This document shows, in pieces, positions 1 through 14,010 of a stretch of DNA of 64,000 nt (positions are counted from its first letter, which is position 1; every line of letters begins with the position of its first letter). This DNA comes from Nymphaea colorata. Its lineage: Eukaryota; Streptophyta; Magnoliopsida; Nymphaeales; Nymphaeaceae. The position numbers were made by a program, and so were the translations under genes. The stretch covers positions 2,799,503 through 2,863,502 of the forward strand of contig NC_045143.1 of the NCBI RefSeq assembly GCF_008831285.2, given 5' to 3'. The notes beneath the pieces are model-generated. The model worked only from the letters and a program-made list of their open reading frames with translations, made no database searches and was not told the DNA's origin.

Positions 1-3000
1 CGCAAACGAAGATCTAGTTCAACTCCATCAATAACTGGAGGCACTGGATTCTTTAAATCCTCAGGTCTCCTCTGGTCAACCAAAAGCTCATTAGGATATG
101 ATGTTAGAAGTTTTAAATAGATCTCAAAAGCAGCTGACGAAGAGCTAACTGTGATGTGCTCATGGGCAATTATAATGTCACCACGAGCATCATTAAATGA
201 CTCTTCAGCATTTGGTGCAGCCCACTTAATATCAAATCTCCTGAAAATCAAACCACAAATAAAGATAAATTCAACATGGATGGAGAAGCTACTACATGAA
301 GAGCAACTTTTGACACCTTTGGAGATAAAATGAACCTAAAGAAGATTCTACAAAGAGTTCCAGATCCTTTTATAATCTTGGAAGGCAGTATAGACTTACG
401 GTTTCAAAAGAGAACCAGAAAGTTTTGTTTCCCCATTTATGTATCCAATCTTAACTGGCAGTGGCTGCACTTCAGCAGGTAAATACCTGCAAATGACGTC
501 ATCAAATGACAAACTTCCAGACCAATTAACATCCAGTGCTGAATCATCATCCTCTCCCTGTCATTCTAAAAAAAATCAGTATCCAAAAATAATAGCTTGG
601 AAAAAACACAGATCAGCCCATGCAAAAAACAAGATAATCATTTCAAAATGCCATATTGACTAGTTTGATTCTTGTTCTTCAGACCAGCTGTCAATACAAA
701 ATCAAATCATTAGGCTAAGTGCAGTAATAATGCACTGAGCATGAATAAGCATGAAAGGAGCCACTGGTATTCAACACTCAGTTGATACGATAAGTATGAA
801 AACAACCAGAAGCTACAATTTAATAACTGCCAACATCAATTTTATTTATGAAATATCATATTTATGCAGTTGTTCCTGGAAAAGGTAAAACTTCAAAAGA
901 TGAAAATGTTTTCTGGCTATTACATAGCATAACACAATTTTTTCAAAAAGAAAAAATATATATATACATCAATTTATTTCCTTTCTGTAAGATTTAAAAA
1001 TATATATATACATCAATTTATTTCCTTTCTGTAAGATTTAAACGATGTGACTCACTTGATTAAATGTTCTCCACTAGCATATAGCATTGATAACATTATC
1101 TGGATATACTATTATCCAGAATTTTCCTATAAGGCCTCTCCAGGGGCTATTTTGGAACTGTAGAATATCCTCTTAACACCCTAAGAACTTCCCATGCTAT
1201 TATCAATGATAGGAACGGTGACTATGACACCAAAACGCAGCCACAAAAGCAAAACCAGCAACCTGGTTTAAGTGGCGTTATATGCCACTTGAACCTAATG
1301 AAGGCAAGAAGGAGAGATAAGTTAAAAGGAAAGAAAAACTGAGGTTCCTCTTAAATAGAAGAACCAGGTCAGATTGCATGGTTGTATTTTATTGAGCCAA
1401 TCAACAATTCAGAAATAGATCATGCATGGGATAAATTGGAATGAAGAACAGCAAATGTGGCTGGATAAAATAATATTGGCAGTTCCAGAAAGTAAAAAAG
1501 CAAGGAAATGATTGTGGAAAGACAGATAAGACAAATTGGTTCTTAGATTTGTAACTTAATATGCCAAAATCACCTTCAACAAATCTTACATTAGATGGTA
1601 GTATATGAACTCCAGAAATTTTACCTCAGGACAAATCCATGCATTTCCTGCACCACGAATTTCACCACCATCCAGAAGACTCACTCTAATACCATACAAG
1701 TCGGCAACCTGGACAAAGATCCATTATTAACAGGAAAAATAAGTGAATTAATGTCTTGATAGTTTGGAAGAGAATTTACATATGTGCCAAACGAAACAGC
1801 AGAGAGGAGAAACTTACACTGTTGTCCATGTTGTAAGTGAAATTCGCAGAAACATAAGAAAATGGAATACGATCAAAAGCTGCAATGGCTCCAGCTTCTT
1901 TGTTCTTCAACATTGCTTCATATGCCAATGATGAAGGGACTCTTGCAATATGTCCTGTTCTTCTGGAAACCATTCCACTGCCAATTATCACAGGGGCATC
2001 CAAAGGGCCTTGGCAGTTGAAAACAGCTGTTACTGAGCCAGCCAACTGGATGAAGCAATGAAAGATTTAATAACTTCTAGCCCATGAAATAGGCATACAA
2101 AGTATAACACATCAAAAGTGAGTCAATCCTATGATAGAATCATTTTATAAGAAAAAATGTTGTTTTGCAGTCAATGTTAGATCAAGCTTTTTATTTTTCT
2201 ATCCTCATACATCATCAATGCTTTCAGACTTCCAGAGTCAACAATAATGTACAACATTGTCTATCGTGCAGTGGGAAAAAAAAAGAAAAACATTTTCAAC
2301 TACTCAGCAGATTGACAATGTTTTGCATGGCGCATGTTGCCTTGTACTATTTAACCAAAATCACTATGGGCTATTCAAGCTCGAATCTCTCAAAAGGGGG
2401 AATATTTCAGTATCCCATTCTTTGAAAATATCATGACGCTGTGACAAGATTTTCACAAGATGAAACTAAGCCATCTCATTATATGCTAATTTTGAAAATT
2501 TTAATGTTTATCTTAATCAACAGAGCCAACCCAGGAAAAATGGTTCTGTTGGCCTGATCAGAGGGAAATCATTTCACAAGAACCTCTGCAGTTTTTCCTA
2601 CAGTTCGAGAGAAGCCCCGCTATTCACAAATGGATGCTGAATAATGTTAACATGCCTTTTGTGTTCCATGAGTAAACAAACACGTGCAAAATGTAGAAGG
2701 TGACATAGAAGCTGATAGGAACAAAGCAGCAGAACTCCAGGTTCTCTGAACTTACCAGGATGGATGACAATCATAAATAACCATTATGGCTAAGACATTC
2801 ACAAAACACCAACTTCAACCTTCACTATAGTCATTGGCACCAAGAGTTTTTCACTTTTCACGATGAATGTGGATGGATTTGCCAAAAAATTTTATCAATC
2901 TGATTATGTTGAGACCGGAAGTCTATCCTTCACCATGAATGAGAATGTTCTTGATCCCATTACGAAGCAAATAGGAATAGTAAAAATAAACAAGAAACAG

Positions 3001-6000
3001 AAAGCATGGAGAATGTACTGCTGTAAAATACTCTTGGAAATAAAAAGTTAAAAACAGATCCTTTTGCATTGGTTTCCATGTCACTCAATCATTATTCTTA
3101 ACAACCCACATTGAAAATATCATATCACAGCTAGGCTGGAATAATTCACCATAATTCACTTTTTACCTTCTACAAGTTACAGACTTAACTCCAAATGAAG
3201 ATACAACCTAGTGTATTTTTATGTGCGGGACAATTTTAACTTGAAAATCACTAAAATGCAACAAAGAAAAAAATTAACAGTAAAAGAAAGTTTAGACATA
3301 CAGGAAACAACAAGGGTCTCATCTTAAAAGTCTTCATCAGTGCATTCACTTCAACTGAAGGCACCTGGAAAAGGAAGCATTGTTACATAAACAGCAATAT
3401 AGACCAATAGCTGTCATTACTTCAGGCTCAAAGGCATTTTTGATAAATGATAAATATCTATGTACTAATCATGTAAATCCAAGGAGAAAACATGCGAGAG
3501 GATGCCCAACAAAGCAAAAGACCATCAGCAGGAGTCAATTTCGATATGCAAATGAAGAAATAGAGGTGATAACCACTTTTCTTTTCCACTGACCAACTTA
3601 GGAATTTCTCGCTAATACAATTCTCCATCTTAACAAGAAATGGCTTTATAAACCTACTACCACCATCATAGTTCATACATTTTAAAAGATGCCCCTATCA
3701 TTATAATTATGTACATGTTTACAGCAAACAAGATCAGGGCAATCAAGCTAACATGCTTTTGGTTATTGACATGGTTTTTATCATAGTTACAAATAACGTC
3801 TCGGAGTTTTAAACCCTGAGGTTTTTGTCATGTATAATACGGTGAGCTTGAAAAAAGCGGAAAAAAAAAGGGAAAATACAGTAAATTTTTAAAAATTTTA
3901 AAAATTTAAAAATGGGGGAAAATAAAATAAGTGACAAACTAATAACACAAACATTAAAAGATAAGTAGATTTGCAACAAACAAAAAATAGAAAATGAAAA
4001 AAAAAACAGCTTGGCATTAAAAAACTGAAAAAATGAAAAAAGTGAAAAAAACGTGTCAAAAACGTGTTTTTTCGTTTTTAACGTTATTTTTTCAAAAAAA
4101 TGCCCTTTTTAAAAGTTTTAAACGGCCATTTGATTTATCGTGTTTTTTTCGAAAAAAACGTGTTTCCTGTGACTATGGACTATGACTTCTGATCATGCAA
4201 TGTGCAAGCCAAAGCATGCTTTGCATAGATTTTCATGTCAAATAATGCAAGGTAATATCATGCAAGTTTTTATTATAGAATGATTCCTTCCATGTGCTAG
4301 GCAAAGTTTACTTCCCATGACCCATGAGGTCCTTACCTAGTTACCCTGGAAAACAGATGAGAACAAAATCCATATTTCCTATGCCTATTTCGAGATACAA
4401 TAAAACATCATGATGTCCTTTCACAAAGAGGATAGACAATCTATTGCTAGTATTTTCTGGGGCAATGCGATGTATGTTGAGAAGGAACAGCAGATTTTCA
4501 ACAAAATCTAGTAAGAAGGAGTACATTCAAAGTGCTAAACAAACATAGGCTAACTTTTATAGGCCTTGTAACTGAAATTATCCAACAAGAAGTGATGGAA
4601 AAAACAAGGGACCAATGGCCTAGCCATGCTTGATATGGTAGGAAAATGAAACCTAGTGAATTTTCAACAGCAGCTTCAAAACTTTCCCTGTAAGGAGAGA
4701 GAAAGAACCTTGTACAATTTATTGTATAATTGTTAATTGAAAGTAAATAAAGTCCTTTAGGGCAATTTTTCAGAATATGCAAGTAAAAATGCTACTCCAA
4801 TGAACAAATATTTTTCTAAAATAGTGAGATGCTTGAAAAAGGTCACCAACCTTTTGAACGGCCCCATATCGTACGATACGTAACGTATCGTTTGCAAAAT
4901 ACGATACGATACGCCCCCTGTATCGTAAATAAGAGTGTATCGTGCGGCCCCCCGTATCGTACGATACGGGCTTATTTCAAAAAAGGAGGGCACAAATCCC
5001 CTTTTTTCGAGTTTTCTTTATAAAAACCCACCCCTTCTTCATTTCTAACCTAGATATTGTGCCGCCGTGGAGAGAAATCATCGATTTTCAAAATGAAATC
5101 ATCGATTAAACCATGGATTTGTGCGTGGGTGGCTGATTCCCATTGGGAGGAAAGAGGTTTTTTAAAATCGTGAAGACAAAGATGAAGAAGATGGAGATGA
5201 GGATGAGAATGAATATGATGAAGATTATGAATGAAAGTCAAGAGTGTTTTCATTTTATATGTATTGACATTGAACATTTTCACAATTTCATTATCATCTT
5301 GTGATATAATACATAACATCTAAAACTTGTTTTTTGATGTGGTATCTCATAGACTTATGGACCTTAATACCTTATGACTTATGAATCTATGGTTACAAAA
5401 TTATGATATACGTTATGTGATTGTTGACTTATTGTGCTTTCTAGGTTGATATTGTTATGAATTTTGGTGTTTACGAATGACGAACCGTAACTTTATAACA
5501 ATAATAAGTCTGTCATTCTGTAAAACATGTTTTTCATGAAGAACATATTATTCCTGTTTTTTACTGATTTTTTATAAATTCTTCGAATTTTTTTCCTATT
5601 TTTTCTGATTTATTAAAAAAATTATGATACGGTTACGATACATTACGATACAGCGTATCTTAAAGTCGGAACGATACAGCTTACGATACGCTTTTTACAA
5701 CATTGGTTGAAACATTTCAGAGAATTGGTCTTTAATAAGAAAGCAATCAAGATAAATAGCATAAAAAGCATACCTGGCACATCAAATGAAATTCCCCATC
5801 TTCTGGATTTACACCAAAATCGCCAGTTACCTCTAAAGGAGCATCACCAAACCACCCACTTGTATTGTGCAAAAATATTCTTTGACCACGAAAGCACAAA
5901 CTTGCATTTATATCCTGTATAAGAAAGATCATCATATTGCTGCATACAAAATTCCCCCACAAACTTCTACATAACTAGAGGAGCAAAATAAGAAAGCAAG

Positions 6001-9000
6001 ATGTCACAATGGTGACAAGGAATCGCTTAAAAGAACGTCAAAAAGAAAAGTGCCATTGCCTATAATAACTCAAGGAAGAAGACTTAAAAGAATCAAAGGT
6101 TTAAAATTGAAAACTTTATGACCGTGCAAGAGAGCAAAATGTCAAAGCATAAGGTCACTTCATATAGGAAAAATTTGCACCAAATTTTGGAAGGGGATCT
6201 AATTAGTTCTGTTTATCCATGGAAAACTTGATACACATGTAAATTGTGGAAGAATGAAGTGTTTGCTTTACAGCCAAAATCCTTTTGTATCATTAGTGAC
6301 GTGAAAAAAAGTTGTCTTGGTGTGCAATTTCAAAAGTTCCTTCAAGAGCAAGATTTTCCAAAAATCCCTTCTGAGTCCTATTTTTGGCTCCAGAGGGAAT
6401 TAAAATCACATTATTTCAAATACCATTTAGATCATACATATACCATGATTTTCCAACATCCATGAGAAGATTCAATGCTATATGCCGTTGCAAGATGATG
6501 GCTCTTTATGAGCAAGAATAAGCCCCTAGTGGTATGAACTCCAATCTCAAAGGAACCTAAAGTCAAAGATGAACATACTTACAACATGAACAATGGAATT
6601 TAACCGTCACATGCTGACATCATGCATCAGGATGACTAAAGGAATCAATGTGAACCTTAGTAACAGTTCTATCAAAGTAAAAACAGTTTTAAGCAGCAAT
6701 TCCAAAAACAGCAGTAAAAAATGAAAAACTTCTAACCATTTAGCCATTAGCCTACCACATAGGCGTATGTCTATTTCTAACTCATTTCAGTTTCACTTTC
6801 ACCTATATCTGGAACCAAGTGACTAGAACTGATGAGAAGCTCATGCCAGGAACAATTGATATAGATGCAGGTATCCTATAAATTGGAAGGTTTAGAATAA
6901 TACTGAGAAACATGCTGGTGCATCAAGTAACTGGAACTCCAAACCGTCCACATCAAGCTGGCCGTGAAGATTAGGGAAAGTGTCGCCGTCACCCATACAT
7001 ACATGAACCTGCAAGACGGAATATTCAAAAAACCAAAAAGTTGCTCGTGAGATTATAGGTTTGTGAAAAGGAGCTTTAAGACAAAAGTACAAATTTGTAA
7101 GTGCCATTGAAAGAAAAAAGATGTCATGCCCATTGAATATCTCTTACATTCCACAAAGAAAATCACAGTAAAATCAAGTCACCAATGCGAGCCTCAGAAA
7201 GAGTCGTTCAGTCCATTAAAGAGAAGTTGATACAGTACAAAGGGACCGCAAGACAATACATACATAATTGAATTGCTACTGGATGAAAAAATACATAAAC
7301 CATAATAATCTAAGACAAGCACAACCCACAAAAAAAACATAGGGAATGAAAAATTCTTGCATCAAAATTCAGAAGAAAAAGTATATGAGAAAGAAATCCA
7401 AGGAAAGAACCCAAAGGGAAAGAAATCCAAGGAAAGAACCCAAAGGGACAGCAAAACCGGGGAGGGCTTTTGTCAATAGAAATTATAGAATAGACCACTA
7501 GTCATGGGTTGAAACATCATTGTGGCCCCATCTCGGACAAAGCCCCACCATGATGGAAAAATGAAGATTCTTGTGGAGCAGAAGGGCTTTCACCTCTTGG
7601 CACAGGAAATGTAAAAATAAACAAAAACTGAAAAGGCAAAAAAATTGCAATTTTAGAAAAAAAAAATCTCAAAGAAAACATGTTTTTGTCATGTCCCCCA
7701 CCCCCACCCCTTAAAAAATGTATATACAATTAGCTTTCTCATATGCTTTTAAAGTTTAAACATGTTATTAAATATTATGAATTTTGATCAAAATTTTTGT
7801 AAGAAAATTAATATATAACTAAGCTAATTTCACATTTTTCTACTATTTTTGTTTTTGAATTTCTGAGATTTTCCCGAGAAAAACGAACTTCCCAACTAAT
7901 AATAAGGCCTGAAAAAGACTTTGTGAATAAAAACCAGAAAAGGATAACTGTGATATGCCCTTCACCTCAAAGTTTTACATTGTTGGCGAGGAGACTATAA
8001 AGGTATGGTAGGTTACACCAACATGGCCAGGACTCCACCATATCAAGAGTGGTTTCTCATTATTAGAGGAAAAAAAATGCAGGGGGGCAAAGATTTTAAA
8101 AATGGTGAAAATTAATGATATGGTGAAGGAAAGCAAAAAGGATGAAAATCCAAAGAATCTTGCTCCAAATATGACAAACAACAAACATTGTTAGTATACA
8201 GTATACATATCTTAAAAAACACAGAAAAGCCGATGATAACCTTTTTTTGGAATAAGCGGACTAATTTTTACATTCTAGGCATCTGATAATCTTTTAACTG
8301 GAAAACAAAGGTGAGCTCGAGGATCTAGAAGCACACGTTAGAAATGCAACCAACTCGTACATCACAAAACGATTTTTCCCAATAGGATACCCGCTTCAAT
8401 AAATCACAGAAAAAAAAAATCTCAGTCCAAAGTTGTTTAAAACCCACCCATACAGTAACTCCTGCACTCAGCACAGACTAACAGATCTAGAAACAAACAA
8501 GATGCTAACCTTGGATAATCACTCTTTGCCTTTAACTTTGTCCATAGAAGTACTAAAATTTTCAGAATATTAATGATTTTTTGTTTTAATCTATACATCA
8601 CAGAGAAAGATCACCTTCCAAACCAAATTCAGAAGATGAGATGTTGTGCATCAAGAAATAAAACGAAAATGACTCCCAATCCTTCTAACAGAAACAGTAA
8701 GAAACACCATAATATGTAAACTGTCTATGAAATAGCATGATCAACAAAAGCAATTAGACAGCAATGAAGACAAGCACCTCACCACTAGCTCTGCCTTTTG
8801 AAAATATGATTGGGATGTCCAGAATCCTCTCAAACAGCTGAAGAGAAGAGGAAAAATGACGGACAGATCAAACATAATAATGTATGTGGCGTAAAGAGAA
8901 AATAAGCACTATGGCTATAAAATAAATGGAAGTGCTACCGGTGCGAAGAAGTCTGAAATCTTTATGTTGGCATGCCATTTCTGTTCAATAATGTCAACAA

Positions 9001-11516
9001 AGACATCGGCAGAAAGCCAGCCTCCCCCTTTGGATGGTATGCCAGTTCGCCACTCTTTACAATACCCACTTAGCTGCACATGCACACGTCCATAATGATT
9101 TTGTAATTGGACATGCCCATTGACATTTTCCATCTCCCTATCAAGAGTACAGATAAGCCTTATGCACCACATAGAACGCATAAACATGTTGATAATAAAC
9201 AAGTTTCCCAGCTTTCGTGGCCAGGATCATAATGTGTTTCAACAAAACAAGGTCGTAGAAATGTATGAAGTTAACAAACTACATAATTAGTCCAACGCTT
9301 CCATTCTGGAGATTAAAAAACAAACAGGAGATCTACTACCTTGGTTCCCGGTCGCCATATCCTAATAACATCAGTGTTCCTCCAGAGAAGTATACAGAAT
9401 CAACTGTGACTGGAAGCAACTTGTCAACACCAGTAATCGCTATTTCTTCATCTTCATCCACCATTTCAACAAAGTCAGCAGCAAGACTCTCGGCTTTTGC
9501 ACTCAGATAAGGCTTGACTCTCTGAGCATGACTAGCCAGAAATTCAGAAATATGAATAAGGGCACTTTCCAGCCATGAAACCAACTTGAATTTATGGGCT
9601 AATTCAGACATATATATTGATCGATTCATTTCTATATATGAAACTAAATTTGCTAAGACCAATTTCGACCCTTGAGAAAGATCGACTGGCACTTTATGGT
9701 TTTCACTGCCTTTTGCCCCACTTAAAGCGTCCTGAATCGACTCTTCCATGATATTATTGCCGGTTCCAAAATACACACCATTTGCATCTAAACGTGCAGG
9801 TCCTAACCTGTCGCTCTTAGGACTCTGCATCACAGTTTCCCCTGACCGACTGTTCCTGTTCTTTTGGACATCCATTCCAGCAGAATCACGGATTGATGCT
9901 GTTGATTCACCCATACAATGTTTATCTACCTCGGCTGTTTTTCTACTTAATAATAAACCAGATTCTTGACAATTCACTTCGCTATATGGCGTCTCTACTT
10001 CTCCCGTGTTCTGAAAGATTCCTCTCGAAGTTCCTAATGGTGTCTCCTTGCACTTACCATTTTCACCATGCACACCAACCAACAGGTTTGAACCATTCTC
10101 ATCCGAGCTAAACTGATTACTGTCACTACCATTTGATGCCAGAGTTTCTTTAATACCCTCTTGATCTTTCTCCAGTATTTTTGCATTGGGACCGCCACCA
10201 TGAAAGCCCTCATTCGAGGCATACGCCAAAGCTTCATCATAAGCAGCTTCACTTCCGTCATCAGTTCTCCGAAAATAGGCAAGTGCAGCAGCAGCACTAC
10301 GCTCTAGCAATTTACTTTGGACTGCAACGTAGTCAGCCAAGGCCTTTTTTCTCCTAACTTTCCTCCTCTTGAACCTTCGACCAAGTGGGTCATACAGAAT
10401 TTGGGACCAAAATCCGCGGCCAGATGCAGAATTGCCCACTCTAAATGGTTTCTCAAGACCTGCATGCTTGGTTTCATAGCCAAGACCAGTATCCACGCAA
10501 TGGTGGTCTCTCCATGGCGTCCGCTCATCCGAGCAAAAGAAAGAGCCGGAAGTAGTAGGTTCCAGGAAAGAAGGTCCAGCATTCCTCTCTTCCTCAGCTG
10601 ACGATCCAAATCTCTGACGAGTAACAATGTAACCCATCTCTGCGGCCTTCCTCGCAGAGGCGTTCCTCTCTCTAGCCCAATCGGCAGCTGCTTCTTCCCT
10701 GGCTGCCCTTCTGATCCTCGTTCGACGATCTATTCCCTCCTCGTCAGACGTGACTCTCTTCCAATCCTTCTCTGAAGATGGCGGAATCCCCAACCAGGAG
10801 AAGTCCTCTTTCTGAGCAACTAGCAATGTGGGCTGCAACAAGACTGCATCGATCACAATTCTACCCATCCTAAGGCTAGCAAATGGGCGCAGTCGCACTT
10901 TCACCAGCGGCACGTCGGCGCAGGAGCACTCTTCCCTGTGAGGACCGATTGAGCAAGACTGCAAGCTAATGCTCAGTGGAGAAACCTGGCGAACTTTGCC
11001 GAGATCGAATTCCCTCTGCAGGTGATCGCTTAACGACGCAGCGACAGCAGGCAAGAGACGGTCCTCGACAAATTCCCTCGCCTTCATCTGCCCCAACCAA
11101 ATCAAAATCCCGACCCCGGACACAACAGCCATGAAGACCGTACACCGCACGAAAAGCAACCCCTCCCGGCATAGCCTGTTGAATCCCCTAGTGAAACGAC
11201 CCTGTCCGACATATTCCTCGCTCGCGCACTTCGATCTCAACCTACCCCACGCTTCCGAACCCTTGGAATCGAAAATCCCATTTTGGCCATTCGCAAATAT
11301 CGCCACCTGATTCTTCGGCAAAGAGCTCCGGAACGCGCCATTACCGAAAGCCAAGAAGGGGGCGCGTCTTTCACATCGCACTTCACGATTCCTCCGATTA
11401 ACCGACGACTTCAGGTAAGCTCCACGATCAAAGTTCCTCAAGTGGGTGCACGAGATTAACCCTCCGTTTCGATCAGGAAACCCTAGAAACGGGCTGCCGA
11501 GCCTCTCAACACTCAT
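1..11516 (-). CDS. TIC236: TIC236/SSG4-like TamB-family chloroplast envelope translocon protein (3'-truncated by window edge)
   Basis: Known for the family: TIC236 is an inner-envelope protein whose long TamB-like part spans the intermembrane space and links the TOC and TIC protein-import complexes; the rice orthologue is SSG4. Exons read 5' to 3' on the minus strand: 11516-9340, 9137-8939, 8837-8778, 7008-6904, 5914-5774, 3364-3302, 2045-1818, 1708-1625, 557-400 and 240 to the window edge. All junctions are GT-AG and in phase, giving about 1,151 codons here; Arabidopsis TIC236 is about 2,170 residues. The start is the first in-frame ATG (MSVERLGSPFLGF). Residues 1 to about 100 are Arg/Ser-rich, like a transit peptide. 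Residues 121-142 (LFVRCTVFMAVVSGVGILIW) form the single membrane anchor. Typical family blocks follow, such as FRGQRIFLHNTSGWFG and EIRGAGNAWICPE. Identification is by recognition of these blocks. The remainder lies left of position 1. Confidence 0.93.
952..1039. repeat. Perfect 44-bp tandem duplication in a TIC236 intron
   Basis: Copies 952-995 and 996-1039 are identical: five A, a TA run, then CATCAATTTATTTCC and a short tail. It lies in the intron between TIC236 exons at 1625 and 557. Perfect identity implies a recent slippage or duplication event. Confidence 0.85.
3835..4170. repeat. A/T-homopolymer repeat region with ACGTG-bounded palindromes
   Basis: This stretch of a TIC236 intron is built from A- and T-runs punctuated by ACGTG and CG. 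It includes a palindrome centred near 4150 (GTTTTTTTCGAAAAAAAC). Composition differs from the neighbouring intron sequence and there is no coding potential. It looks like a small non-autonomous repeat, but no clear target-site duplication is visible, so the class is unknown. Confidence 0.4.
4840..5710. mobile_element. Transposon-like fragment with GTATCG/CGATAC terminal repeats, possibly hAT-derived
   Basis: The left end (about 4866-4970) and right end (about 5625-5692) are both packed with GTATCG/CGATAC motifs in both orientations, including CGTATCGTACGATACG. Between them, about 5170-5235 reads on the plus strand as a very acidic Asp/Glu tail ending in a stop, resembling the acidic C-terminus of plant hAT-type transposases. 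That resemblance is weak. Sub-terminal clusters of a short motif are known from hAT elements; the family assignment here is inference. It sits inside the TIC236 intron between exons at 5774 and 3364 and has no intact transposase. Confidence 0.4.
7390..7447. repeat. Perfect 29-bp tandem duplication in a TIC236 intron
   Basis: Copies 7390-7418 and 7419-7447 are identical, purine-rich and without coding potential. They lie in the intron between TIC236 exons at 8778 and 7008. Confidence 0.85.
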
Positions 11517-11900
11517 CCTATCGCTCCACCAATCATCCGAACCACCATTACGGGACCAAGGATTCAAAACCCCTAGTCCCCCAACTCAACTAGATGCCCA
11601 GGAAAACGGCCCCCTGCTTCCATAATCCCCATGAAACCAGTTTATACTCGATTGAAACCCAATGAGATTCCTCCAACAACGCAATGATAGGAAGAATTTG
11701 TGCAGTGTCGAGAAGGAAGAGAGACGGAGTCACACGCTACAGTTGCCACGGAAGAGAGAGAAGAGGAGAACGAAGATGTGGATGTGGAGGGAAAAACTTA
11801 GGAATTTGCCATCGTTCAACCTCGTCCTTCGGATTTTTTAGGAAATAGCAAAGCCTCACGAAACGGATCTCACCAGAGGGGACCACACTGAGTACGGTGC

Positions 11901-11955
11901 GCTCTCTCTCTCTCTCTGTCTCTCTCTCTCCTTCTTTCTCTGTCTCTCTCTGTCC
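11901..11955. repeat. CT/GA-rich tract in the 5' flank of TIC236
   Basis: An almost pure CT run interrupted by TG and CC, which reads as GA-rich on the coding (minus) strand about 400 bp upstream of the TIC236 start codon. CT/GA tracts of this kind are common in plant core promoters and 5' leaders, so this is probably leader or proximal promoter. Confidence 0.6.
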
Positions 11956-13882
11956 GCCCGTGGCGGGAAACTCGTTTGAGAAAAGAGGCGCGTCTTCGTT
12001 GCCGTTGCCTCTCCTTTTAGTAATCTGAGCTCCGGTCGACCTTCTTCTGTCGTTCTCCGGATCAATCTCAGTATCTCCTGCGATTAATTTTCAGTTCGCC
12101 TTGTAAATGGTCAGGGAATTATTCAAATCTCCACCTTTTGATACCACCAGGGAAGGGCCTTCTTTTTTTTTTTTCCTACACGTCTCCTGAGCTAGAGCTG
12201 CGCGTAATTATAAAGAATAGCGCTTATTAAACGGCTCTTAAAAATAATGTATATATATTGATGTGACAAAACTTATGAGTATATTCTATCCCACCTAAGA
12301 TCCTGACACAACGCAGGGCTATAATGTCTTCGAGTCTCTTTTCTAAACATTATGTTATTAACTTCCTCTTCACATAAAAAGGCGATGTTTGTATCAAATA
12401 TCAAACAAATCATAAGTAAACAGGTGTTCTTATAGTTGCCAAAAGATAGGCTCCTGCTCTTTCTTTCCTTCTTTTTTTTGCCACAGATGCTTCTGGATAT
12501 TCCTTCCTTCTTTTATCTTTGATTGTATAAGTTGAGCTGCCTCTAGACATTCCTTCTTTTTTCTTTGGTTACATGAGTTTTTTTTTTTTTTCTGGCCTGA
12601 TGTAAGACAGATGCCTCTAGATAATCCTTCTTTCATCTTTGATTGCATAAGTTGAGGTAACTTGTGAGCGAACTCTAATTTATGCCATCGAAACATTCTC
12701 TCGCACCAAATTCTTTACTTGTTCCAAATTAAATAATAAATTTAAAAGGGAACAAAAGTTCAAAAGCAAACCTAAGTTTTGATAGTGTTTGCATGATGCA
12801 CTCAAACACATTTGTTTTGAAAGGCATGTTTTGTAAAAGGCCGGTATTTAACCAGGTTCTGAATTCTGGTTTGTATGTTTGGGTTACATTATTAAAGAAA
12901 AAAAGGTTTCACTTCTTTGAAATTGTATTCGGTTTGAAGGGAATCAATACAGAAAAAAAAATCCACTAAGGTGGATCACATGGAGCTAGTGGAGAGGATG
13001 CCTATGACAAGCAAACAAACCAGGCCGTGTTTGAAAAGATGGCATTTCACTGTAGAGGTTGAACTTTAACTCGATCTTCACGAAAAGTTTTAGCAATAAA
13101 CAAGCATGGAACAATTGTGCCAGAAGATTTTTTACTGTCCCGGAACTTTAGTACTGGCATTGAAGTTTCACCTAAGTAGGTGAAACCATAATGTCAGGCA
13201 AAATTTTGTTGCCTATGCCATTTCACCTGTTAGCGCACTTGCATGCAATCTCAATAGTTGTTAGAAACATATTGAATATTAGTTTCACGTACAAACAAGT
13301 ATGAAACTAAAATGTCTGAAACAAAATGTGTGATATAATATTGAAGGATATTCAATGCAATTTATTCATACGTCACTTAATGGGTATATGACATGAGCTC
13401 AAATGTGAAGCAGCTAACTTATAACAACAATAAAATTGAGTTGTTACTTCCTAATTAACCTTATCATGAACACAATAATATTCAAATCTAAGCATAAATG
13501 GAATCTTACATGGCAAAACATCACAGCATCTCGTCCTTATACCATGAGCATGATGCATAGGAGAGAAACTTATGTGCGGCAGACACATCGTGTGCAATGA
13601 ACGAGAAAAGGATATTTTGATAATTTATTAAAAAGAAATGTTCTCTATAGTTTTTTTTACTTCTTTACTCAATAAAAGCACAGGTTTGCCTAAACAATAA
13701 ATGCATGATTTCTTTAGAGAAAATGAAAAAAGAAAATAAATGAAGCACTCTTTTTTTCTTCTTCCCCTTCAAAAAGCACCTGAAAACTTACGCTCCCTCC
13801 AAACGTGAACCCCGCTCTCATTTTAGCTATGTTTACAGCCAATTAAATTTTAACAAAAGTAAATTTTAGAGACTTAGTCTAG

Positions 13883-14010
13883 GCCCTCAGTTTAACTATG
13901 TTTAACAAAGTGCTTATTGTATGAGGAAATGTAGAAGTATGAAGGCCAGCCCTCGTTTAACTATTTTTTAACAAAGTGTTGCCTGTATGAGGAAATATAG
14001 AAATATGAAG
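13883..14010. repeat. Imperfect tandem duplication, two 62-bp copies
   Basis: Copies at 13883-13944 and 13949-14010 share the order TTTAACTAT, TTTAACAAAGTG, GTATGAGGAAAT and AGTATGAAG-like ends with scattered substitutions. The divergence shows an older duplication than the perfect ones elsewhere in the window. Confidence 0.7.
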
